Assembly: GCF_009725235.1 (NCBI RefSeq)
Contig: NZ_WJFC01000210.1
Coordinates: 1-23,356, forward strand
Direction of reading: 5' to 3'
DNA from: Scytonema sp. UIC 10036
GTDB lineage: Bacteria; Cyanobacteriota; Cyanobacteriia; Cyanobacteriales; Nostocaceae
Length of the DNA stretch: 23,356 nt
Shown: piece after piece, positions 1-7,679 of the stretch
How positions within the stretch are numbered: the stretch's first letter is position 1
How the letters are laid out: each line of letters begins with the position of its first letter
Translations under genes and position numbers: made by a program
Notes under the pieces: generated by a model
The model's database searches: none
What the model saw: the letters and a program-made list of their open reading frames with translations, nothing else
Told to the model about the DNA's origin: nothing

Positions 1-46
1 TTTTTTCTATGTTTCATTTTTTTTCTTTTATCTTTCTTCTCAAATC

Positions 47-157
47 CAAAATCCAAAATCAAAAATCCAAAATCCAAAATCAAAAATCCAAAATCAAAAA
101 TCCAAAATCCAAAATCCAAAATCCAAAATCCAAAATCCAAAATCCAAAATCCAAAAT
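47..157. repeat. CCAAAAT heptamer tandem repeat tract
   Basis: About fifteen units of CCAAAAT, some degenerated to TCAAAAA, run in tandem just downstream of the NIL-domain gene. This is the short tandemly repeated repetitive (STRR) type of sequence known from filamentous cyanobacteria. The same unit occurs five times inside rlmN at 12905-12939. The tract can be read in frame as a repeating QNPKSKI peptide, but nothing supports translation here. Confidence 0.9.
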
Positions 158-161
158 GGTA

Positions 162-440
162 TTAGTAATCACCTGTAGTGATGTCGTGCCAAATTTCCAA
201 ATCTAAATCATTGATGTAGATTAAAGCACTCTCGATTTGTTCGTGACTTCCTTGTAAATCTAAGTCAAACCAACCATCACCAACACCATTAGAACCGAGC
301 ATCGCAGCAGTGATATTCACTGTTAAACCGTAGTTTGATACCAGGCGCGAAATCACTGGTTCCTGATGATATTCTTTAGGAACTCTCAGTCGAATTCGTT
401 TGTGGGTAAGCTGATTTTCTGTAACCATAGTTGTCATCAT
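162..440 (-). CDS. NIL-domain small protein
   Basis: Encodes 92 residues. The body from about residue 12 to 88 has the pattern of a NIL domain: a basic strand (RIRLRVPKEY), a helix ending in a Tyr-Gly turn, the IT-A-LG core and a final DLDLEIW strand. NIL domains are ACT-like folds known at the C-terminus of the methionine importer ATPase MetN and in some ferredoxins, where they bind small ligands. The gene starts 5 bases after the cysW stop, so it is very probably the last gene of the sulfate transport operon; a role in sensing sulfur amino acids is inference. There are in-frame ATGs at 440, 437 and 428 and no clear ribosome binding site to choose between them, so the first few residues are uncertain. 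Confidence 0.85.
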   Translation of the reverse strand: MMTTMVTENQLTHKRIRLRVPKEYHQEPVISRLVSNYGLTVNITAAMLGSNGVGDGWFDLDLQGSHEQIESALIYINDLDLEIWHDITTGDY

Positions 441-445
441 TGCAT

Positions 446-1333
446 TTAATGTTTAGAGTGTTTGATACCTGTTTTCCGTTCTAAAATCTCCTTCAGCACC
501 AAAGTAACGACTGCTAGCAACGCTAACAGCACGGCTGCGGAGAAAGCTGCTTCAGTTTCATACTGTTTGTAAGCATCTTCTATATAGAGGGGTAAGCTTT
601 GGGTTTTTTTAGCAATGTTGCCAGATACTACCGAAACAGCACCAAATTCACCCATTGCCCGTGCATTTGTCAAAAGCAAGCCGTAAAGTAAACCCCAACG
701 GATGTTTGGCAGGGTAACACGCCAAAATATCTGCCAATCTTTTGCACCAAGTGTTCTAGCGGCTTCTTCTTGATCGCTACCTAACTCTTCTAAAACAGGG
801 ATCACTTCCCGTGCGACAAAGGGTAAACTGACAAAAGCTGTGGCAAGTATCATCCCAGGAAAGGCAAAGACAACTTTAATATCGTTGGTTTCCAAAATTT
901 GACCGAACCAGCCATTTCGCCCGTATAGCAGTACAATCATTAGCCCTGCAACTACAGGTGAAATAGAAAAAGGTAAGTCAATCAGGCTGAGAACAAAAGC
1001 TCGACCGGGAAATTTGTGGCGTGCGATCGCCCAAGCCGCACACAAACCAAACACTGTATTCACAGGCACAGAAATGACAGCTAGAGCTACTGTCAACCAA
1101 GCCGCGTGAGTAAATTCCGGACGCGAGAGGTTAGAGAGAAAAGTTCCTACCCCGCTCTTAAAAGCTTGGACAAAAACATTGATGGCGGGGATATAGATGA
1201 TTAAAGCTAAGTAACCAACTGCGATCGCAATCAGTATGGCAGGAGCAAAACTTTTTGGTTGGACTTGCTTTGAAGTGCTCGTGTCGCTAGTTGTTGAGTG
1301 AAAGTGCGGTTGTGGAAACTCATCTTGCGTCAT
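446..1333 (-). CDS. cysW: Sulfate ABC transporter permease CysW
   Basis: Encodes 295 residues of one of the two inner-membrane permeases of the sulfate/thiosulfate importer; it forms the channel with CysT, is fed by the binding protein SbpA and driven by the ATPase CysA. Several hydrophobic segments are visible, the first at about residues 30-55. The cytoplasmic EAA loop that docks on the ATPase is present at about residues 187-215 (EEAARTLGA, then [14 protein letters not shown]). Length is normal for the family. Its start lies inside the end of cysT (14-base overlap), which points to translational coupling. CysW rather than CysT is chosen from its position and from the [16 protein letters not shown] block. 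Confidence 0.95.
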   Translation of the reverse strand: MTQDEFPQPHFHSTTSDTSTSKQVQPKSFAPAILIAIAVGYLALIIYIPAINVFVQAFKSGVGTFLSNLSRPEFTHAAWLTVALAVISVPVNTVFGLCAAWAIARHKFPGRAFVLSLIDLPFSISPVVAGLMIVLLYGRNGWFGQILETNDIKVVFAFPGMILATAFVSLPFVAREVIPVLEELGSDQEEAARTLGAKDWQIFWRVTLPNIRWGLLYGLLLTNARAMGEFGAVSVVSGNIAKKTQSLPLYIEDAYKQYETEAAFSAAVLLALLAVVTLVLKEILERKTGIKHSKH

Positions 1334-2198
1334 ATTTTCTTCCCCAAGCTTGTATGAGATTAATTCCTAGCAACATCACCAAAGAGATAATTAATAACAC
1401 CATGCCAATAACTGTTGCACCCGAATAATCATACTGCTCCAATCGCTGGAAAATCAGCACCGGAGCAATCAAATCGTTAAAAGGAGTGTTAGAAGCAATA
1501 ATGACAGTTGAACCATATTCCCCAACAGCACGGGAGAAACCCAACGCAATACCCGTCAAAATAGAAGGAAACAAGGGAGGCAGAAGCACCTTCAAAAAAG
1601 TCTGTAGTTGAGAAGCACCCAAACTCCATGCGGCTTCTTCAATTTCCTTCTCCATTTCCATTAACACGGGCTGCACCGTTCTCACAATAAAGGGAAGAGA
1701 TATAAATATCATCGCTATCCCCACACCTAAACGAGTAAAAGAGACCTTGATTCCCAAAGGTGCTAGTAACGAACCAATCCAACCATTCTCACTGTAGACT
1801 GTCGTTAAAGTTAACCCCGCAACTGCTGTTGGTAATGCAAAAGGTAAATCTATAGTGGCATCAAGCAAACGTTTCAAAGGGAAATCGTACCGAACAAAAA
1901 CCCAAGCAATGAGAGTTCCAAACACCCCATTGATGAGACCCGCAGACAACGATGTAACAAATGTTACTTCATAAGTTGCCAAAGCAATAGGGCTGGTAGC
2001 AATTTCCCAAAATCGAGCTGGAGGTTCACTACTTGCCTTTGCCAACATTGCCAGAACTGGTAAAAACAACATTACACTTAAATAGGCAATGGTGATTCGC
2101 CAAGTCCAAGGCAAGTTGTAGAGATGCAGTAGATACCTTTTCCAAATAGGAGGCTGTTCGCGAACAGTTCTCCTTGTAGAAGTTGATGAAATGGACAT
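1320..2198 (-). CDS. cysT: Sulfate ABC transporter permease CysT (CysU)
   Basis: Encodes 292 residues of the partner permease of CysW in sulfate import. It has the usual set of membrane segments, the first at about residues 31-55, and the EAA loop at about residues 185-215 ([10 protein letters not shown], then [13 protein letters not shown]). Length is normal. The start codon is ATG at 2198; directly in front of it lies a 7-bp tandem array instead of a ribosome binding site, so translation may depend on a leaderless-like or unstructured mRNA entry. It follows sbpA by 148 bases, nearly all of them repeats, and overlaps cysW. The assignment rests on strong family resemblance and operon order. 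Confidence 0.95.
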   Translation of the reverse strand: MSISSTSTRRTVREQPPIWKRYLLHLYNLPWTWRITIAYLSVMLFLPVLAMLAKASSEPPARFWEIATSPIALATYEVTFVTSLSAGLINGVFGTLIAWVFVRYDFPLKRLLDATIDLPFALPTAVAGLTLTTVYSENGWIGSLLAPLGIKVSFTRLGVGIAMIFISLPFIVRTVQPVLMEMEKEIEEAAWSLGASQLQTFLKVLLPPLFPSILTGIALGFSRAVGEYGSTVIIASNTPFNDLIAPVLIFQRLEQYDYSGATVIGMVLLIISLVMLLGINLIQAWGRKYDAR

Positions 2199-2199
2199 A

Positions 2200-2296
2200 A
2201 TTGCTAATTGCTAATTGCTAATTGCTAATTGCTAATTGCTAATTGCTAATTGCTAATTGCTAATTGCTAATTGCTAATTGCTAATTGCTAATTGCT
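2200..2296. repeat. ATTGCTA heptamer array (about 14 units)
   Basis: Almost perfect tandem copies of ATTGCTA (TAGCAAT on the coding strand of the operon), ending one base from the cysT ATG. It fills most of the sbpA-cysT gap. Near-identity of the units suggests recent expansion and likely copy-number differences between strains. Confidence 0.95.
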
Positions 2297-2304
2297 CTTT
2301 TTCT

Positions 2305-2338
2305 ATTAGCCATTAGCCATTAGCCATTAGCTGTTAGC
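2305..2338. repeat. CATTAGC-type heptamer repeat
   Basis: About four to five further 7-bp units (ATTAGCC, the last degenerated to TGTTAGC) of a different sequence, directly beside the ATTGCTA array and just after the sbpA stop codon. Confidence 0.85.
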
Positions 2339-2346
2339 ATAAATTC

Positions 2347-3501
2347 CTATTTTACTTTTCCTTGAATTTTGTCAAAGATTGCGCCATCGGCAAAGAACTT
2401 TGTCTGGATGGAGTCCCAACCGCCGTAGTCTTGCACTGTGCCTAGATTTTGCACTTTTGGATATTTGTCTGAAATAGCTTTGTTTTGAGCAACTGTCTCA
2501 TTTACAGAGCGGAATCCTACCTTAGCAAACTCTTCCTGTGCTTCTGGTTCATACAAGAATTTCACAAAAGCTTCTGCGACTTCACGGGTTCCGTGTTTGT
2601 CAACGTTTTTATCTACAACTGCAATTGGATTATCAATGGATATATTGACATCAGGAATGATGTAATTGACTTTCTCTCCCTTCTGCTGTGCCAAGATAAT
2701 TTCGTTTTCGTAGTTGATAAGGGCATCACCTTGCCCTTGCTTGAAAAAGGCGTCAGTCGCTTCACGAGCATCTTTTGTCAGAACTGGTACGTTGCTGTAA
2801 ACTTTTCTTACAAACTCAATCGCCTTATCTTCTGTTGCTCCACTCTTGATGGCTGAATTCCATAATGTCAGGAAGTTCCACCTTGCAATACCGGAGGTTT
2901 TGGGATCGGCAGTGATAAGTTTAACACCATCTTTTGCTAAATCTGCCCAAGTTTTAATACCTTTGGGGTTTCCTTCACGAGTCACTAGGGCAGCAACTGA
3001 TTTGGAAACAATAGCATTGTTAGGGACTTCTTTGTCCCATCCGGGCTGAATTAACCCAGCTTTCTCAATTCTTCCCACGTCTAAGCCAAGTGCCAAGTGG
3101 ACAACGTCAGCTTCCAAACCATCAATCACAGCACGGGTTTGAGATCCGGAACCGCCATAACTTTGATTAAACGTGACATTTTGGTTGTGCTCTTTCTTCC
3201 ACTTTTCCACAAATTTTGGAATAATGGCTTCATGCGCTGCTTTCGTCACGGCGAAGGACACAAGGGTGATTTCAGCATCCTGTTTGTTTGCCGCCACAGG
3301 GCTTGCTGTAGCACCTGTTCCAGCACCATCTCCAGAAGAACTGTTTGTATTGCCACCAGAACAAGCTGCGATCGCAACACTTAAACTAATTCCTACTAAA
3401 AAGAGAGATAAAAAGCTTTTTAAGGATTTCAGCTTAAATTTACCAGTATTTGTTAAAAATGATTGCCCTGCTTGTCTTAGGACACCCTGCCAGAAACTCA
3501 T
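2347..3501 (-). CDS. sbpA: Sulfate-binding lipoprotein SbpA
   Basis: Encodes 384 residues. It is the periplasmic receptor that captures sulfate or thiosulfate and hands it to CysT/CysW. A lipoprotein signal is visible: a basic stretch (KFKLKSLKS), a hydrophobic core and the lipobox AIAAC with the lipid-accepting Cys at residue 47, followed by a Gly/Ser-rich linker. The mature part has the family blocks FNQSYGGSGSQTRAVIDG, ADVVHLALGLDVGRIE, DPKTSGIARWNFL and GDALINYENEI. The region before the lipobox is longer than usual (about 24 extra residues), but no later Met could serve as start. On the coding strand a G-rich run (GGGGGGCGAGAG) precedes the ATG. It is first in the operon with cysT, cysW and the NIL gene. 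Confidence 0.95.
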   Translation of the reverse strand: MSFWQGVLRQAGQSFLTNTGKFKLKSLKSFLSLFLVGISLSVAIAACSGGNTNSSSGDGAGTGATASPVAANKQDAEITLVSFAVTKAAHEAIIPKFVEKWKKEHNQNVTFNQSYGGSGSQTRAVIDGLEADVVHLALGLDVGRIEKAGLIQPGWDKEVPNNAIVSKSVAALVTREGNPKGIKTWADLAKDGVKLITADPKTSGIARWNFLTLWNSAIKSGATEDKAIEFVRKVYSNVPVLTKDAREATDAFFKQGQGDALINYENEIILAQQKGEKVNYIIPDVNISIDNPIAVVDKNVDKHGTREVAEAFVKFLYEPEAQEEFAKVGFRSVNETVAQNKAISDKYPKVQNLGTVQDYGGWDSIQTKFFADGAIFDKIQGKVK

Positions 3502-3520
3502 ACTCTCGCCCCCCGAAGTT

Positions 3521-3548
3521 ATACGGTTAATTCGTTAGCTAACCGTAT
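3521..3548. promoter_or_regulatory. Perfect 9-bp inverted repeat in sbpA leader
   Basis: ATACGGTTA and TAACCGTAT form a perfect dyad with a 10-base spacer, 20 bases upstream of the sbpA start and just downstream of the predicted promoter. It could be a repressor or activator operator or an RNA hairpin in the leader. A sulfur-responsive role is inferred only from position. Confidence 0.55.
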
Positions 3549-3567
3549 TTATTGATAATTGTGAAGT

Positions 3568-3596
3568 ATAATACATGGCTGACGCTAAAAAAGCAA
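3568..3596 (-). promoter_or_regulatory. Putative sigma70-type promoter of the sulfate operon
   Basis: On the minus strand, TTGCTT (3591-3596) is separated by exactly 17 bases from TATTAT (3568-3573). Start of transcription would fall near 3560, giving a leader of about 60 bases that contains the inverted repeat at 3521-3548. Confidence 0.5.
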
Positions 3597-3656
3597 GAGT
3601 AAAACAGCACTTAATCGCTCAAGAAAGTGGTGTTTTTAACACACCCCCCCCTCTCG

Positions 3657-3700
3657 TTCCCAGGCTCCGCCTGGGAATGCCTTACTTGAGGCTCCGCCTC
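3657..3700. repeat. Two nested-GC hairpins of a dispersed intergenic repeat
   Basis: Two adjacent perfect hairpins share the loop TCC: TTCCCAGGC/GCCTGGGAA (3657-3677) and GAGGC/GCCTC (3688-3700), preceded by a run of C. Such GGCTCCGCC hairpins are frequent dispersed repeats in cyanobacterial genomes. They lie between sbpA and the amidotransferase; the glutamine amidotransferase ends only 15 bases away, so the element could also act as its transcription end. Confidence 0.8.
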
Positions 3701-3714
3701 CCGTCCACAGCTAG

Positions 3715-4488
3715 CTAGGAGTAACTCATGGGTAAGCCATCCTGAAAGACTAACAGTTCTCCTGGCTGGATTATTGTCCAGACTTCATTGTCAGTTAGAG
3801 GAGTAGTAGCAATGACAGCAACGCGATCGCTTGGAGTGGTTAATTCGCTAAAATCTACAGTTAAGTCCTCATCAATCAAATGGGCAGCAGCAAAAGGTGC
3901 TTGACGCACTATGTAGCTGAGTTTGGTTGAGCAATGGGCAAAAAAGTGTTCACCATCAGATAATAAGTAGTTAAATATACCATTCTCTGCAATAAAACTA
4001 GTAATTTCCTTAAGAACCAAATAAAATTTTTCTATAGGTGGCTTATTATGAGGAAAACAGGCTCGCAACTTATCTAATATAAGGCAGAAAGCTTTTTCGC
4101 TATCAGTGTTGCCAACAGGTTGATAAAACTCCAAATCCTGGGGATCGAAATCGCGTAAATCGCCATTGTGAGCAAAAACCCAATACCTTCCCCACATTTC
4201 CCGCCGGAACGGGTGACAATTTTCTAGAGAAATTTCACCTTGAGTTGCTTTGCGAATGTGGGCGATCGCGTGTTTGGTGTGGATGGGAAAGCACCGCACC
4301 AAATCCGCAATGGGAGAAGCAATGGAAGGTTTGGCATCTAAGAAAAGCCGACAGCCCTTACCTTCAAAAAAGGCGATCCCCCAGCCATCGCGATGGTCAT
4401 CAGTTTTTCCTCCTCTTGCTGCAAAGCCCTCAAACGAAAAACAAATATCAGTAGGTACGTTGCAGTTCATTCCTAGCAGCTGGCACAT
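3715..4488 (-). CDS. Class II glutamine amidotransferase (YafJ-like)
   Basis: Encodes 257 residues. The protein begins MCQLLG, so after removal of Met the catalytic Cys2 becomes the N-terminal nucleophile of a class II (Ntn) glutaminase. Other family marks are the Gly-rich DGWGIAFF strand (about residues 34-41), HIRKAT (77-82) that carries the glutamine-binding Arg, and the oxyanion HNGDL motif (107-111). It would hydrolyse glutamine to release ammonia, but no synthetase domain is attached, so the acceptor substrate is unknown. Length is normal for this stand-alone family. It is flanked by repeats on both sides and is not obviously in an operon. Confidence 0.9.
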   Translation of the reverse strand: MCQLLGMNCNVPTDICFSFEGFAARGGKTDDHRDGWGIAFFEGKGCRLFLDAKPSIASPIADLVRCFPIHTKHAIAHIRKATQGEISLENCHPFRREMWGRYWVFAHNGDLRDFDPQDLEFYQPVGNTDSEKAFCLILDKLRACFPHNKPPIEKFYLVLKEITSFIAENGIFNYLLSDGEHFFAHCSTKLSYIVRQAPFAAAHLIDEDLTVDFSELTTPSDRVAVIATTPLTDNEVWTIIQPGELLVFQDGLPMSYS

Positions 4489-4570
4489 GGCTGTTGAAAT
4501 CCTGAACTCTATAAAAACGACTCTGGGATCAAGATACTTTAGAAGTCATACACTATTCTGGCACTAATGT

Positions 4571-4634
4571 TTCAATTGGCATTTGTCATTTGTCATTTGT
4601 CATTGGTCATTTGTTATTGGTCATTAATCATTGG
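4571..4634. repeat. CATTTGT/CATTGGT heptamer repeat
   Basis: About nine imperfect 7-bp units (CATTTGT, CATTGGT, CATTAAT) lie between the amidotransferase promoter region and the end of the truncated kinase. Confidence 0.85.
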
Positions 4635-4641
4635 GGATGAG

Positions 4642-5070
4642 TTATTCTCCCATGTCCCCCTTGTCCCCCATGTCTACCTTATCCCCCATGTCCTCGTTCC
4701 TGATAACTTTGACAGTCTCACCTGTCATATTGGGGTGTAGGGGAATATTAAGGGGTTGCGATAAAGTAGACCAAAGGAGATCGCCAGTTGGACTAAACCA
4801 CTCTAGGTCAATGCGATCGTCTTCTACTGTGTCAGCGTTGTTCCGAAAACTGGCTTCTATATTAACTCGGAATTGACCTGAGTCTGAGTTAAGTGGTTCA
4901 ATGACTAGCGATCGCTCGACAACTTCCACCACATGATTTAGGGTATCGTCCATCCGCTCTATTAAAGTATTGCGGACGTATAAATACACTCCACTTGCAA
5001 ATAGTAGCAGAAGTACAGCTGTGATGGCAGTGTACCAGAGAGCAAGACGACGACGGGTGACTTGAAACAT
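4642..5070 (-). pseudogene. Sensor histidine kinase, N-terminal fragment only
   Basis: Encodes 142 residues. The first 125 or so match the input end of a membrane histidine kinase (RppB/NrsS-like, recognised from memory): a basic start, one membrane segment at about residues 10-32, then an extracytoplasmic segment starting RNTLIERMDDTLNHVVEVVE. The second membrane segment, the HisKA phosphoacceptor His and the ATPase domain are absent. The last 15 residues (MGDKVDMGDKGDMGE) are simply the translation of a repeat tract, after which the frame stops. No response regulator gene lies next to it. I read it as a remnant made by recombination or deletion at the repeat; it cannot act as a kinase by itself. 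Confidence 0.8.
4649..4695. repeat. GGGGGACAAGG-family repeat at the break of the kinase gene
   Basis: Degenerate units of GGGGGACAAGG / GGGGGACATGG (on the minus strand) make up the 3' end of the kinase fragment. The same family appears at 15814-15889 in the aminopeptidase-UvrC joint. Confidence 0.85.
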
Positions 5071-6233
5071 AAGGTAAGAGGAGCGTTAGTAGTTAGTAGT
5101 TAGTAGTTAAGTAAATCGGCAAGAAAAAACCAACCTATGTAACGAAAAGTAAATCTTTTGTATTGGCTTGTAGTAGCGCTTTAGCGCATGCAATATAACT
5201 ACACACTAGTAACAATTATTTGCACCGACTTACTGAGTGATTAGTATTAAAAGCATTGCTTTCTGTAGCGCCATAATTGCTCCCCTTACCAGTTTCAAGA
5301 AATATGCACTTTTGTTAGTAGTTTTCTGGTTGTCAAAACTGCCGCTTAGACTGGGAGTTTAAAAGCATACTTAGACTTATGTAAAGAACTTAATGTTCCC
5401 TATTTTTTATAGTAAAACTTAATTATTCAACACTTAAGTGTCATTACGGAATTCTTTGGACACTCCACCCTACAGAATTCCATATTCTTACTGAAGTGGT
5501 CTTAGAGTTCCAAAGGTTAAAGTCTTCTTGTAAAGCTGCTTTGAAAGTGTTTCAAAAATATCTCACAACTCTGTTAAAGTTCAATTTTGATTCGTGATAT
5601 GTTTTTATCACTCTCTGGGTAGTCTAAACAATAGAAAACAATAAAAAAGGCATAATATTTCAAATTCGATTATTAAATTTAGTTTGTAGCAATAAGCAAC
5701 CTGTCTGAAACTACAAACTCGTAAATTAGAGAATGATAGTCTTAAAAATGCGTTTTCTGGGTATTCAGCTAAAATCTAGGGCAAAATTGTTGAATTTATA
5801 AAATTTGGAAAATTAATTTTTCAAAATCTTATAGAAAATACAGTAATGCTTTAAGTGGAATTCCTAGCATTTTCAAGACTTATTGAAAAGCCTTCTACAT
5901 TATCTCGTGCCTTTGAGTAACAACCTACTGTATTTTATCAAGAAGCAAGAACCTAGTTATAGAGAAAATCAAGTAGATGTTTACCTTAGCAAGCTGTTCT
6001 TAGGTGACAGTACGAGACGTAGTAACGGAATTTTACTTTTTAAAGCGGGAGGTGAATTGTCAGACTTTTGTAAATAATCTTCTAATTTCATTCTTCAATC
6101 CACTCTCGGGCTTACCAGGGAATTTCTATTAAACAGTCATTATTAAAATCCAATTTATTTGGATGTGTAAGAAAACGAGAGTTCATCAAACTTACAAAAT
6201 TGACAAAATCTACCGCGAGGAGCAAACTTTAAA
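5071..6233. other. 1.16 kb gene-free region upstream of the fimbria locus
   Basis: No convincing gene on either strand. It holds a short GTTAGTA heptamer run at 5086-5108, a GCGCTTTAGCGC palindrome near 5175-5188, a CACTTAAGTG palindrome (5431-5440), and a GGAATTC/GAATTCC dyad (5448-5481); the rest is AT-rich. The final part probably includes the promoter and leader of the pilin-like gene, but no promoter stands out. A 64-codon TTG-initiated frame at 5883-6077 has no recognisable features. Confidence 0.6.
6217..6222 (+). promoter_or_regulatory. Ribosome binding site of the pilin-like gene
   Basis: GAGGAG, 11 bases before the ATG at 6234; it supports that start. Confidence 0.65.
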
Positions 6234-6815
6234 ATGAAAAAGGTTCTAGCCATTCTCACCGCTGCTGTTGCTTTGGGAAGCTCTATTCTTACCGCACCAG
6301 CCAATGCTGTTGAGCAACAAGTAAACGTTCAAGTAACTGTCGATCCAGTTATTTACCTGCGTACATTCAAAACTATTGATTTGCGAATTACTCAAGGAAA
6401 TTTGGGTGGAACCGACGGCGACCAAATTCAAGAAACAACAGATGGTAGTACTTTAATTGACAGAACGCCTCCCGAAGCACTGACTACTGGTGGTGCAACA
6501 TCTGTAGAGAAAGACGTCAACGAACTATTTGCCGTTTGGGGAAATACCGGAACAAGTGTTCAGGTTACTGTTGTACCTGTTGAAGGTTCAGATACACTTA
6601 CAAATGGAGCCACTGGAACTGCGCTTAGAAAGGCAAAGGTAACTGTTGGTTCATATATTGGTAATAGCACTGGAGCGCTTGGTCCAGAAACTCCTGTAGT
6701 AGGAGGCGTTAAATTGTCATTTGCGTTCATGAATAGCACTGACTCAGCAACGAAACCTACAGCAGGTGTTTACACTGGAGGCAAGATTAAGGTAATAGCA
6801 GTACCTGGTATCTAA
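6234..6815 (+). CDS. Cysteine-free pilin-like subunit of chaperone-usher locus
   Basis: Encodes 193 residues. A clear Sec signal peptide (KK, then a hydrophobic core) ends at about APANA, residue 25. The mature start alternates polar and hydrophobic residues (QQVNVQVTVDPVIYL), as expected for the donor strand of a fimbrial subunit, and the end (AGVYTGGKIKVIAVPGI) resembles the last strand of spore-coat-U/sigma-type pilins. Unlike those relatives there is no cysteine anywhere, so the usual intradomain disulfide is absent. With the chaperone and usher genes downstream it is the best candidate for the main structural subunit. Family membership is inferred from strand pattern and context, not from strong sequence identity. 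A good GAGGAG site precedes the start. Confidence 0.75.
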   Translation: MKKVLAILTAAVALGSSILTAPANAVEQQVNVQVTVDPVIYLRTFKTIDLRITQGNLGGTDGDQIQETTDGSTLIDRTPPEALTTGGATSVEKDVNELFAVWGNTGTSVQVTVVPVEGSDTLTNGATGTALRKAKVTVGSYIGNSTGALGPETPVVGGVKLSFAFMNSTDSATKPTAGVYTGGKIKVIAVPGI

Positions 6816-6942
6816 TTGAGTCGAGTTGCAGTCATTTCTGGTGCAGGTTTTTTACCTACTGCCAAAATTAGGTCAACAGAAAGTTAAGCCTTAGTCAGGA
6901 TTTGGGCAACGACATAAATGCTTTAAAGAGTCATAAGTCAAC

Positions 6943-6978
6943 AGTCAGTGGTCAGCAAAAAATAACTGACAACTGACT
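6943..6978. repeat. 13-bp hairpin made of heptamer repeat units
   Basis: AGTCAGTGGTCAG and CTGACAACTGACT pair over 13 positions with one G-T mismatch and a 10-base A-rich loop. It lies between the first and second genes of the fimbria locus. It might reduce read-through and so keep the first subunit in excess, but there is no T-run after it and it may be just a dispersed repeat. Confidence 0.6.
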
Positions 6979-7049
6979 CTCAAATCCTCTTATCTATACC
7001 ATTTGTCAGCTTTGTGTAAAAGTCTTATAAATAGCAACTTTGAAAACTA

Positions 7050-7604
7050 ATGATCTGCCAACACAATCTTAAATATTGCTTGGTTGTGGTCATGGCACTT
7101 TCTGCTTTGCCACAGCCTCAAGCTCTGGCACAAACAGCATCTGATTTTTCTAACCCATGTCCAACAACAAAATACGAGATGTCATTAATTAATAATGCAA
7201 CACTCGATAAATTATTACCAGGAGATTTTTTAAGTAGTGATAAGGGATGGGCAAACAACCAACAAGATTTACTAGTACCTCCTTCATTTAATGGAGGTAT
7301 TAACCGAAACTTGTCACCTTTGTGGAGAATGAGGGTTACCAAACAAGATGCAGCATTGCTTCAAGTTCGTTATCAACTAGTAGCAGCGCAAAATGGAAAA
7401 CTCAACCCGTTTAACAATATTACTAATCCTGTATCGTCAGGTATTAATGTAGTATCTTCCTGCCCTGAAGCCGTTGACACAGTTGTCGTTGAGGGAGGCA
7501 TAAAGTTCCAATTTCAGGATTTATCAAATATTAGAAAAGGCGACCACATAGGTCAGTTTTCAGTGTGTGTCAATCGCCGGGATGATGAAAATAAGTGTTT
7601 ATAG
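7050..7604 (+). CDS. Secreted protein of the chaperone-usher locus, possible minor subunit
   Basis: Encodes 184 residues and is not a family I recognise. A signal peptide runs to about ALAQ (residue 28). The mature protein has four cysteines (in NPCPTT, SSCPEA, SVCVNR and NKCL), enough for two disulfides, and no membrane segment. The segment KGDHIGQFSVCVNRR near the end looks like a final beta strand of a pilin-like sandwich. It lies 234 bases after the pilin-like gene and 75 bases before the chaperone, so it is most likely a second subunit, tip protein or adaptor. No ribosome binding site is visible ahead of the ATG. Confidence 0.65.
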   Translation: MICQHNLKYCLVVVMALSALPQPQALAQTASDFSNPCPTTKYEMSLINNATLDKLLPGDFLSSDKGWANNQQDLLVPPSFNGGINRNLSPLWRMRVTKQDAALLQVRYQLVAAQNGKLNPFNNITNPVSSGINVVSSCPEAVDTVVVEGGIKFQFQDLSNIRKGDHIGQFSVCVNRRDDENKCL

Positions 7605-7679
7605 TTTTTGTTTTTTGTTGCATAAGTGTAATATATCACTGCAATTGTTATTTAATGTGTGAGGATATTAAAAGTTCAA

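Noticed and set aside
47..157. Possible CRISPR array
   Set aside because: Units are 7 bp with no spacers; none of the repeat tracts in the window has the repeat-spacer pattern.
9..206. 65-codon frame across the left repeat tract
   Set aside because: It only reads the CCAAAAT repeat in one frame (QNPKSKI units) and runs antisense into the NIL gene; no start signal.
2485..3538. Four plus-strand frames opposite sbpA
   Set aside because: They are antisense shadows of a clearly coding gene, with no family features.
5883..6077. 64-codon TTG-started frame upstream of the pilin-like gene
   Set aside because: No binding site, no domain, unusual composition; likely chance in AT-rich DNA.
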